Assembly: GCA_027920525.1 (NCBI GenBank)
Contig: CP115858.1
Coordinates: 1,426,001 to 1,490,000, forward strand
DNA from: Chryseobacterium daecheongense
GTDB lineage: Bacteria > Bacteroidota > Bacteroidia > Flavobacteriales > Weeksellaceae
Direction of reading: 5' to 3'
DNA length: 64,000 bases
Positions 17,882 through 25,026 of this stretch are shown piece by piece. Position 1 is the stretch's first letter. Each line of letters opens with the position of its first letter. Below the pieces are notes generated by a model. That model was given only the letters and a program-made list of their open reading frames with translations. It did no database searches and had not been told where the DNA came from. The position numbers were made by a program, and so were the translations under genes.

Positions 17882-18084
17882 ACGCTTTTTATGACTTGTT
17901 AATTTCACTTTAAAAAGATTTAATATGAATTACATCATGTTTGATTATTCATTTACAAAATGTTACGATTACCATACTGCAAAGATATTGCTGTATAACG
18001 ACAGAAATTGACGCATTAAATTTTGAAGTGTAAATAATCAAGAAAATACTCAAATGATATTTTGAGAAGTTTCGCATAGTCTTC

Positions 18085-18630
18085 TTATCCTGAATTTGTA
18101 CCTGCCATTTTCTTTTCTCTCCTTCTTTCAAGGATAAGGTGTGCCGCATCCAGCATTTTAACCGTATGGATATACGGCATCACGATATTCCTTTCCGGTA
18201 GATTTTCATAGACACCCATTGAGAAATAGACGATTCCGGACATAAAATAATGAAATTCTTTGGGGGTGTATTCCCTGAATGCTGTTTTGAAAACCAGCAG
18301 CGGATTCCGGTATTCCTTCTCTGAAAGCAGGCCAAGAACCCACGGGGAAATCTTTTCCGGCCGGGTATCAACCGTCCATTTCCTTTCCTTCAGCATGATG
18401 AGATAGCCAGCCCGGATCAGTGACCTCATCGACTGGTAAAACTCAAAGATGACCGCCGGATCTTCATGGATCCAGCTATTCCTTTTTACCGCATAATTCA
18501 TCATGTTGCTGAGCCTTTCTTTGGAAACATCCAGCTCATTGAATTGAAAGAAAGCTTCCATCAGCTGCAAGCCGGAAGGCATCTTGTTAGCCCGAAACCG
18601 AGGATCGAAATGTGTTTTTATCTTTTTCAT
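18085..18630 (-). CDS. Hypothetical protein, 181 residues
   Basis: A soluble, basic, mostly helical protein starting MKKIKTHFDPRFRANKMPSG. Aromatic-rich stretches (FYQSMRSLIRAGYLIML, FHYFMSGIVYFSMGVY) suggest a globular helical fold. I do not recognise the family. The base composition is higher in GC than the genes immediately to the right, so it seems to belong to the host backbone, just outside the AT-rich defence island. It is divergent from the XRE regulator. No function is proposed. Confidence 0.6.
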   Translation of the reverse strand: MKKIKTHFDPRFRANKMPSGLQLMEAFFQFNELDVSKERLSNMMNYAVKRNSWIHEDPAVIFEFYQSMRSLIRAGYLIMLKERKWTVDTRPEKISPWVLGLLSEKEYRNPLLVFKTAFREYTPKEFHYFMSGIVYFSMGVYENLPERNIVMPYIHTVKMLDAAHLILERRREKKMAGTNSG

Positions 18631-18722
18631 GTGTTTGTATTTTTTTATAAATGTAATAAAAAAATAAATAAAAATACATATATGTGTTGATGAAAAATTA
18701 TAGAAAGTCCAAAATTTACTAA

Positions 18723-19031
18723 ATGTATAAATGGGAAATAGAAGAATTAAAGTTTCAAATTGGAAAGCTTATTCAATTATATAGGTTAAAAAGAGGGCTT
18801 TCACAGTTTCAGCTTGGAAATGAGCTCAATATTTCAAGTAACCATGTTGGTAGAATTGAAAGAGCAGAAACGAATCCAACCATTGAAAGTCTTGTCACAT
18901 TCTGTAATTTTCTTGAAATTGATCTATTACATTTATTTACAAAATTAAATGAGAAAGAATTAAAGAGGATTGAAATTGAAATCGATCAGCTACAAAAAGA
19001 ATTTAAAAATCAAAATAAGAGAAAATCCTGA
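18723..19031 (+). CDS. XRE-family transcriptional regulator with coiled-coil tail
   Basis: This 102-residue protein has an HTH_3 domain at about residues 12-70: LIQLYRLKRGLSQFQLGNEL, then ISSNHVGRIERAETNPTIES. The last 30 residues (KELKRIEIEIDQLQKEFKNQ) look like a short coiled coil for dimer formation. Small XRE proteins of this kind often control neighbouring defence or mobile genes. It precedes the Shedu gene on the same strand, but a terminator and a separate promoter lie between them, so it is probably its own unit and may act as a regulator in trans. The target is inference. Confidence 0.8.
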   Translation: MYKWEIEELKFQIGKLIQLYRLKRGLSQFQLGNELNISSNHVGRIERAETNPTIESLVTFCNFLEIDLLHLFTKLNEKELKRIEIEIDQLQKEFKNQNKRKS

Positions 19032-19051
19032 TGAAAGTTAGGATTTTTTTT
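19022..19051 (+). terminator. Rho-independent terminator overlapping the XRE stop codon
   Basis: AAAATCCT and AGGATTTT form an 8-bp stem with a 10-base loop, followed by T's. The TGA stop at 19029-19031 begins at the end of the left arm and runs into the loop. Confidence 0.75.
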
Positions 19052-19157
19052 GTTGAAACTTTAAAGAAATTCCGTGAAAATACTGACTCAAAATTTCATA
19101 ATGATTTATATTTTTGTTGTTTACGGGAAACCATAGGAAAATAAGTATACAATTTTG

Positions 19158-19165
19158 TATATTTG
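19158..19165 (+). promoter_or_regulatory. Candidate -7 box for the Shedu gene
   Basis: TATATTTG is a perfect TAnnTTTG match 70 bases before the ATG at 19235. The 200-base gap after the XRE terminator therefore has its own promoter. No -33 TTTG is evident. Confidence 0.4.
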
Positions 19166-19234
19166 GATTATTAGATAAATTTTCGATAAGTGTGAAACTA
19201 TTATACAACAATTTTAACCAACTCCCACTCATAA

Positions 19235-20497
19235 ATGGCAATAAAAGGAGAAATTTTAAAAAAAACATTAATCTCTAAAGATGTATATCATTACATTGAC
19301 GAAGAAAATTCAATAGATTATATTTCTAAGGAAATTTTTAAAAAAGTTGATGAAGAAATTCATTATCCTAGAGGATTTGATAGCCAGCATAAGTATAAAA
19401 CTATAAGGAAATTTATATATAAAGGCTTTAAAGGTAATTTACCCGTTGGTGTTGTGAAATCATTTAAATTAGGATATGGTTTCACAAAAACATTAAATCC
19501 ATTTGCATTTTACATAAACGATAACTTCCACATTGAAGAAGTAATAATTGAAAATGAAGGAATAACAAAGCTAGATAAGAAGAATAGAAAATTATTTTTA
19601 TCTGAAAAAGATTTGGAATATTTAAATAAATCATTCAGTGAAATTTATAAGAAAAATAAAGGTGAAATTAGTTTAAGTTTACAGATTGGATTAAATAAAC
19701 TATTTCCAAGGAATTTTAAGGCACCTGAAAAAACATATGTCGAAAATGATCTAGCATCTTCAATAGCAAAATGGGGAAATTCAATTGATGAATTTTCAGA
19801 TGCAGATAAAAGTGCAATTCAAGACTTATTTGATAAATTATCTTTAAGCACAGACTTTTTGTCAACAGATTCATTAGCTAAAACAAAAGAAATAGTTGAT
19901 AGTAAGTATATACAAAAAACTCTTAAAAAATTTGATGAGATTTATTCATTAAAAAGTAATGCTGATAATTTGGAACAAAAGTGGCAGGAGTTTCTAAGAG
20001 ATAATAGTTGGGTCCTTTCAACAATATTTGCACAACCAGTTATTTTACATAAACGAGAGGCGTATGTTGGTGGTAAAACTTTAGATAATACTAACGGTAA
20101 ATATAACGACTTCTTATTAAAAAATTTAAGTGACAACGTTTCATTTCTAGAAATTAAAACTCATAAAACCAAATTGACTGAAAATATAGCCTACAGAGGA
20201 GATGATGTATTCGGAGCTTCAAAAGATTTATCTGGATCCGTTGCACAAGTGCTTAATCAAAGGGATAACTTTCAAAAGGAATTTTACAATTTGAAAGGAA
20301 AGAATAAAACAAAAGAAAATTTTGAGACTTTTAATTCTAAATGTATTGTATTAATTGGAAATTTGAATGATTTATCAGAACAACAACGCTATTCTTTTGA
20401 AATACAAAGAAATAATTATAAGGATGCTGAAATTATAACTTTTGATGAACTAAAAGAGAAAATTCAAAGTTTACAATATTTACTAAATCAGAAATAA
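19235..20497 (+). CDS. sduA: Shedu-type defence nuclease (SduA, DUF4263)
   Basis: This is a 420-residue protein. The C-terminal half carries the Shedu/DUF4263 domain: LEQKWQEFLRDNSWVLSTIF near residue 247, then a PD-(D/E)XK-like core GKYNDFLLKN...VSFLEIKTHKTKL (Asp and Glu-x-Lys), and YRGDDVFGASKDLSGSVAQV. Shedu proteins protect against phage by nuclease action as oligomers. The N-terminal 240 residues are variable in the family and probably sense the phage. It is a single-gene system here, convergent with the reverse transcriptase. The domain call is strong; activity is inferred from the family. Confidence 0.88.
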   Translation: MAIKGEILKKTLISKDVYHYIDEENSIDYISKEIFKKVDEEIHYPRGFDSQHKYKTIRKFIYKGFKGNLPVGVVKSFKLGYGFTKTLNPFAFYINDNFHIEEVIIENEGITKLDKKNRKLFLSEKDLEYLNKSFSEIYKKNKGEISLSLQIGLNKLFPRNFKAPEKTYVENDLASSIAKWGNSIDEFSDADKSAIQDLFDKLSLSTDFLSTDSLAKTKEIVDSKYIQKTLKKFDEIYSLKSNADNLEQKWQEFLRDNSWVLSTIFAQPVILHKREAYVGGKTLDNTNGKYNDFLLKNLSDNVSFLEIKTHKTKLTENIAYRGDDVFGASKDLSGSVAQVLNQRDNFQKEFYNLKGKNKTKENFETFNSKCIVLIGNLNDLSEQQRYSFEIQRNNYKDAEIITFDELKEKIQSLQYLLNQK

Positions 20498-20530
20498 ATC
20501 ACATTCTCTGAATTTCAATTTTTTAATTAA

Positions 20531-22141
20531 TTATGATTTAAATTGTTTGCTAATACATCTAAATACAATATGCTTTCTCTTCTTTATCTGATTCATAAAG
20601 TGCTCCTCCTCAAAAATTGAACAGCACCGTTTTACATAAGAATAATAATTGGAATCTTTTTTAGGATTTGTAGGCCTATAATGAGAAAATTCATAAAAGC
20701 CTCTTTCATTTTTTCTTAATGAGCTAAATTTCCTTCTTAAACTTTTTTTCTCAGAACTTTCTGAATCACTTATTTTTAATGGTCTATTATATAATTTTTT
20801 AACCTGACTCATAAAAATCGCTTTTTTTGTTTCAGGATTTTTATCTAAAACCTTTTTAATCCTATGACACCTACGCTTTGTAACTGAAATTATTTTTCTG
20901 TAATATTTTGATAAATTAGCTGATTTAATTACAGTTTTATAGCCTCTAAATTCAAAACCTAAATATAATAATGGAGTTTCCGTTTCAAGGTTAGTTTTTT
21001 TATCAATCTTAAAACATGCTAATCTTGTATTGGTATGTTTTGGAGAATACATAACATTTCTAAAAATAAATTTTTCAGTTTTATTTTCACTAATATTCAC
21101 TTTACTTTCTTTTACAAGAGCATAAATATATTCCTCAATAAATTCTGATTGACTAGGTTTGCAAACTACAACAATATCATCCGAATATCGTCTGTAATAC
21201 ACCCCCCTCTCTTCAACAAGATCAGTTATAATTTTCAAATCAAAGTCGTATAAATACAAATTTGCAAGTAAAGCACTAATTGGTAAACCTTGTGGAATTC
21301 CAACATTAATTTTATCCTTCGAGTAAAAAGGATTTTTATAAATACGTAATTTTCCCTCCTTAATTGTTCTCCGAAATTCTTCATTACTTTGAAAGAAGCA
21401 TTTATATCCTTTTTCTTTTCTAATCTTTGCAAGTTTTGATTCATCAAAGCCCAACTTTCTTCCATTTCGATTATTCCGGACTCTTAAGTCATCAAGCAGA
21501 ACATATCTAAATTTTGTACAAGCTTTAAACACATTATAATGGTCTTTTGGAAGCTCATCAACACCTAAAAGCCACTTCCATTTTTGTTTTAAGAATTGAT
21601 GATTCAAACTTGGAAAGAAGCTTTTCAAATCAAACGTTAAAACACAAACTTCTTCACCTTTACCCCTCTTCTTGATTTCATCAAATGCTTCTTTTGCAAA
21701 ATGGATTGTGCTTTTTCCTTTTTTATCTTCTTTCGAGATTTCAATTTTACGATATGCGTTTACTGAAGAATCTAATTGGGGATTTTCCTTCAACTTTTTT
21801 TCATATAATTCGTCAAGTATTTCTTTGTAATATCCATAAATCAAAGCATCCATATGACTGGCATAATGTAAAGGTCTAAGCTTGTTTGATTTTTCAGCTT
21901 TTCCTGTTTTCTCATTCACATGACAGTGCCTTCTACCTCGAGTTTTGTGTTTTTCTGGATCTGCTTTCTTGTATTTTCGATCGATTATATTTGTATGAAT
22001 AAGTGGATAAAACGCATACTTTGCAACAAAATTTTTATTAATTATGTTACGGTAGTAATTTTGCCATTCTTCTCCTATTTTCAGAGAGGGGGAAATGTGT
22101 AAGTAGCCTTTTTCTTTAAGCCAGCTAGGTTTCTCATTCAT
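20531..22141 (-). CDS. UG/Abi-type defence reverse transcriptase (DRT-like)
   Basis: The ATG at 22141 is preferred (MNEKPSWLKEKGYLHIS), giving 536 residues; a TTG 15 bases upstream lies inside the inverted repeat. Motifs: KLRPLHYASHMDALIYGYYK (UG-type N-terminal region), catalytic VLTFDLKSFFPSLNH, GIPQGLPISALLANLYL, and RRYSDDIVVV with YSDD in place of YADD. The C-terminal 130 residues are a Lys-rich helical extension, as in defence RTs. It lacks the VTG motif of retrons and the maturase/HNH parts of group II introns. A structured RNA lies directly upstream. It is convergent with Shedu. I cannot assign the exact UG class. Confidence 0.8.
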   Translation of the reverse strand: MNEKPSWLKEKGYLHISPSLKIGEEWQNYYRNIINKNFVAKYAFYPLIHTNIIDRKYKKADPEKHKTRGRRHCHVNEKTGKAEKSNKLRPLHYASHMDALIYGYYKEILDELYEKKLKENPQLDSSVNAYRKIEISKEDKKGKSTIHFAKEAFDEIKKRGKGEEVCVLTFDLKSFFPSLNHQFLKQKWKWLLGVDELPKDHYNVFKACTKFRYVLLDDLRVRNNRNGRKLGFDESKLAKIRKEKGYKCFFQSNEEFRRTIKEGKLRIYKNPFYSKDKINVGIPQGLPISALLANLYLYDFDLKIITDLVEERGVYYRRYSDDIVVVCKPSQSEFIEEYIYALVKESKVNISENKTEKFIFRNVMYSPKHTNTRLACFKIDKKTNLETETPLLYLGFEFRGYKTVIKSANLSKYYRKIISVTKRRCHRIKKVLDKNPETKKAIFMSQVKKLYNRPLKISDSESSEKKSLRRKFSSLRKNERGFYEFSHYRPTNPKKDSNYYSYVKRCCSIFEEEHFMNQIKKRKHIVFRCISKQFKS

Positions 22142-22149
22142 AAAAAATA

Positions 22150-22521
22150 CTTGCAAAAAGTCAATAACGTTTTATAATTACATACAGCTTTCGCTCAGAT
22201 AAGTACCCAAATTATTAATATTGAGTCATTGATAATTCCGTAATTGGTGGAAATAGTATTAAGCATAGCAGAGACTGTAATCCCAGAACTAATAGTTATA
22301 CTGATAAATTATGAAGACAAAGATGATAAAGTTAATAAATAAAGTTACCCTTTTGGTAGTTTCAATAATTCTTAGTAAATTGGTACTGATTTCCTTTATA
22401 TCGGGCTGTCCTTTCGGTGAGCCTTCGATGAAATTCGCTAACCTTATAACCCACTTGTTATAAGTAAATCTAAAAAGATCTTTTATCTTATTCTAGACGT
22501 AATTACACTACTTTTTGCAAG
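22150..22521 (-). ncRNA. Probable structured non-coding RNA of the reverse transcriptase
   Basis: A perfect 12-bp inverted repeat, CTTGCAAAAAGT / ACTTTTTGCAAG, closes this region (22510-22521 and 22150-22161). Inside it TAATTAC/GTAATTA (22500-22506, 22175-22181) can extend the closing stem. Local hairpins include TTATAAC/GTTATAA (22444-22463) and GGCU..CC-GAAA-GG..AGCC (22404-22423) with a GNRA loop, plus an imperfect helix at 22204-22248. A TATTTTTG box ends 5 bases before the first arm, so transcription would start at the base of the stem. The second arm ends 8 bases before the RT start codon. Upstream ncRNAs are known for several DRT systems. No protein frame is seen here. Confidence 0.65.
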
Positions 22522-22526
22522 CATTT

Positions 22527-22534
22527 CAAAAATA
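22527..22534 (-). promoter_or_regulatory. Candidate -7 box for the ncRNA/RT transcript
   Basis: TATTTTTG on the minus strand, 5 bases before the closing repeat of the ncRNA. The expected start point falls on the repeat. No clear -33 box. Confidence 0.45.
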
Positions 22535-22546
22535 TGAAATAATTCT

Positions 22547-22554
22547 TATATTTG
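22547..22554 (+). promoter_or_regulatory. Candidate -7 box for the divergent gene at 22582
   Basis: TATATTTG is a perfect consensus match 27 bases before the ATG. It lies back to back with the RT promoter, 12 bases apart, so the two cannot easily be occupied together. Confidence 0.45.
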
Positions 22555-22581
22555 GGATAATAACCATGAAAATAATTAATA

Positions 22582-23787
22582 ATGAGCTCGTTTAATATCG
22601 GGGATTTCGTATGTCTTCAAAATCATCCTTATTTAAGTTCAAATCACAAAATTAAAATTGCTGCAAATGCAGATATGACACCTCCAATTATGATTGTTGG
22701 CGAGATTTTGAATAAGGATGAATACAATACTTCAACTGGTAAGCAATCTGAAATTCAACTTCGGTGTTATTATTATTCTACAAAAGAAGGAAAATATATA
22801 GATAAATGGATTAAAGCTGAACAATTAAAAAAACTTGCTGCTCCAGAAACATATTTAAATATTGATGAATTTATTAAAATTGATGATTTTGATTTAGAGT
22901 ATTTGAAAAGTTTATACCTGAATAAAATGGTTTGTTTAAAAAGTGTAGATTTCGAACTCAATAAAAAAAAGATTTTTATTGACAGTTCAGATGGGATCCG
23001 TACAAATAAAGAAAATAACCATCTTGAATTCCTACCTCCAGTAATGACTATTATAGATATTGTGAAAAATAAGGAGGAAAAAAGATTTTCTTCTACTAAA
23101 TCAGACTCTATTGAAAAAGATCTTTCTAAATATATTTTTAAATGTAAGTGGTATAATCCTAAAACTTCATCTTATTCAGAAGAATTTATACCAAGTAAAA
23201 TTTTAGGTTTTATTGTTAATCAGACAGAGTTTGTTGAGATGATTATGGCAGGAATTGCCGAAAATAATTTCTTAATTGCAAGTTTAAAAGGAAAACACAT
23301 ATTAGAATTAGAAGATAGCCCTAACAAGGTGATAAATAACATTATTAAACCTATAGAGATCATTTTCAATCACTATTACTACAAAATAAATGCATTTGAC
23401 TATGCAAAACAAAAGACATCATCATATACAATAGACAATCTTTATTCATTAGATTTTATTGAAAAATCAACAATCTTTGCCTCTACATATCCTAGATATA
23501 AGACCACTTTCTATCCCATCACTGAAAATACCTTCCATGAACAAGAATATTGTTTCATAAAATATAGGGATAAATTTAACAAAATAACTAATCGGACTAT
23601 TAAAGTATTATATAAGGAACCTTATATCGATCCAGAAAGTAATGAAGATTCTTTTTTTATTGTTGCGAACTGTCTTCTACGAAATGGCCATATAAGACAC
23701 TTTAAATTAAGTCAAATTTTAGAATCAACAGAGATTATTAATGGTATAAAAATATTTGAAGAGATTGAAATCGAAGAAGTCTCCTGA
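22582..23787 (+). CDS. Unknown protein with three YodC-like (DUF2158-type) modules
   Basis: This 401-residue protein is not recognised as a whole. It seems to contain repeated small beta modules. The first (about 5-85) reads GDFVCLQNHPYL...PPIMIVGEI...LRCYYYSTKEGKYIDKWI. The second (about 108-205) reads NKMVCLKSVDFELN...LPPVMTIIDI...FKCKWYNPKTSSYSEEFI. A weaker third (about 315-385) ends FIVANCLLRNGHIRHFKLSQ. The pattern G-x-V-C-L...P-x-M-x-V...C-x-W/Y resembles DUF2158/YodC domains of SH3-like fold. It is divergent from the reverse transcriptase with overlapping promoters, so it may be part of the island. Function unknown. Confidence 0.55.
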   Translation: MSSFNIGDFVCLQNHPYLSSNHKIKIAANADMTPPIMIVGEILNKDEYNTSTGKQSEIQLRCYYYSTKEGKYIDKWIKAEQLKKLAAPETYLNIDEFIKIDDFDLEYLKSLYLNKMVCLKSVDFELNKKKIFIDSSDGIRTNKENNHLEFLPPVMTIIDIVKNKEEKRFSSTKSDSIEKDLSKYIFKCKWYNPKTSSYSEEFIPSKILGFIVNQTEFVEMIMAGIAENNFLIASLKGKHILELEDSPNKVINNIIKPIEIIFNHYYYKINAFDYAKQKTSSYTIDNLYSLDFIEKSTIFASTYPRYKTTFYPITENTFHEQEYCFIKYRDKFNKITNRTIKVLYKEPYIDPESNEDSFFIVANCLLRNGHIRHFKLSQILESTEIINGIKIFEEIEIEEVS

Positions 23788-23852
23788 CTTTTGATCAAGT
23801 TTAAAGTCAATGAATTACAATTATAACTATTAAAAATACTTACACTCCCAAT

Positions 23853-24782
23853 TCAACTCCCCTTTATTATCTCCAAAATTTTTGTTGCCGCCAAAGTCCC
23901 CATGCTATATCCATCATTAATAATACATTCATAAGAATCATCAAGGTACTTGGGAAGAATACCTTCTGTAATAGCAATTACCTTTACTGCAGAGGCCTGT
24001 AATTTATTTTTAACTAATGAACTGTGCAATCCTGCAAGCGTTTCGTCACTCATGGCAAAATAGCCGTCAAAATGTTCATACTCCAGAATGGTACTGAGCT
24101 TGTCTTTTACCTCATCGGCAGATTTACAGTAGATCACCTTGCATTTGATGTCCGGATTGTCTTTTAGTTTTTCAAGAAAGAAATCTCTTCTGGTTTGGGT
24201 TATTTCCAGGTTTTCATCACCAAAAACAGCCAGTATACTTTTACAGTGGCTTTCAATCAGCTTTTCGGCAGCCATTCCGGCATTCAGTCCATTATCGAAA
24301 ATAATTTCATCGAAATGATTTTGCGAGATCGTTTTATCAAAAATAACAACAGGAAGCTCGATGTCTCTGGCTCTCTGCAGGTGGGAAAGATCTTTCGTAT
24401 ATCGCGTAAGAGAAATCAGGATTCCATCTACCCGGGAGTTGATGCAGGTTATAATGTTTTCCTTTTCCCTCATCAAAGACTCTTCCGAAGACAACAGAAA
24501 GAAATGATATCCTTCACTGTGAAGCACAGAAGATATTCCTTTAATAATAGAAGGAATAAAGAACATTGACATTTCAGGAATGATAAGCCCGATCACTTTC
24601 GATGATTTCTTCCGGAAGTTGATGGCGAAATCATTAGGGATGTAATTAAAAGTCTCTGCGGCCTCTTTTACTTTAAGCTTTACGGCATTGCTGATATCAG
24701 GATGATCCTTCAGTGCCCGGGATACTGTAGATACACTGATGTTCAGCATTTCGGCAATGTCTTTTATTGTGACTCTTTTCAT
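23853..24782 (-). CDS. LacI-family transcriptional regulator of the sugar locus
   Basis: This 309-residue protein has the LacI HTH at residues 3-55 (VTIKDIAEMLNISVSTVSRA, hinge DFAINFRKKSSKVIGLIIP) and a periplasmic-binding-like sensor domain to the end. The latter is shortened relative to typical 330-340-residue members. It is divergent from a TonB receptor/invertase/kinase/transporter operon and most likely represses it in the absence of the sugar. LacI-type palindromes lie in the shared upstream region. Confidence 0.9.
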   Translation of the reverse strand: MKRVTIKDIAEMLNISVSTVSRALKDHPDISNAVKLKVKEAAETFNYIPNDFAINFRKKSSKVIGLIIPEMSMFFIPSIIKGISSVLHSEGYHFFLLSSEESLMREKENIITCINSRVDGILISLTRYTKDLSHLQRARDIELPVVIFDKTISQNHFDEIIFDNGLNAGMAAEKLIESHCKSILAVFGDENLEITQTRRDFFLEKLKDNPDIKCKVIYCKSADEVKDKLSTILEYEHFDGYFAMSDETLAGLHSSLVKNKLQASAVKVIAITEGILPKYLDDSYECIINDGYSMGTLAATKILEIIKGS

Positions 24783-24832
24783 TATAAGTTAATTGAGACC
24801 ATTTTTGGGTTAATTCAGGACTGTTTTCGGAG

Positions 24833-24840
24833 CAAATCTA
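24833..24840 (-). promoter_or_regulatory. Candidate -7 box for the lacI-type gene
   Basis: TAGATTTG on the minus strand, 50 bases before the ATG at 24782. No -33 TTTG was found. Confidence 0.35.
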
Positions 24841-24909
24841 AGTTAAAAAAACGTTAATTTTAACCATAAAAATGTTATTAAAAAGTTAAAATTCAAATAA
24901 GTTATCCAC

Positions 24910-24933
24910 CGCAAACGATTGCGCAAACGTTTG
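24910..24933. promoter_or_regulatory. Tandem LacI-type operators
   Basis: CGCAAACGATTGCG (24910-24923) is a near palindrome, and CAAACGTTTG (24924-24933) is a perfect palindrome; the two abut. Both have the central CG and flanking CAAA/TTTG or GCAA/TTGC typical of LacI-family sites. They lie about 60 bases upstream of the receptor promoter. Confidence 0.65.
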
Positions 24934-24990
24934 AATTTAATTATCATTTAACATACGGGATAAAGCTCATTTTACATAGGGTAAAAAAAA

Positions 24991-24998
24991 TACTTTTG
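24991..24998 (+). promoter_or_regulatory. Candidate -7 box for the sugar operon
   Basis: TACTTTTG fits TAnnTTTG and lies 28 bases before the ATG at 25027. Confidence 0.35.
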
Positions 24999-25026
24999 GA
25001 TCATAACAAAAAAACTCCGAAACGAT

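Noticed and set aside
20531..22141. Group II intron reverse transcriptase
   Set aside because: No maturase X domain or HNH motif, and no domain V-like RNA was seen.
22141..22534. Retron (msr-msd with a1/a2 repeats)
   Set aside because: The flanking inverted repeat looks like a1/a2, but the RT lacks the retron VTG motif and has UG-type N-terminal and YSDD motifs. I kept it as a DRT-like system.
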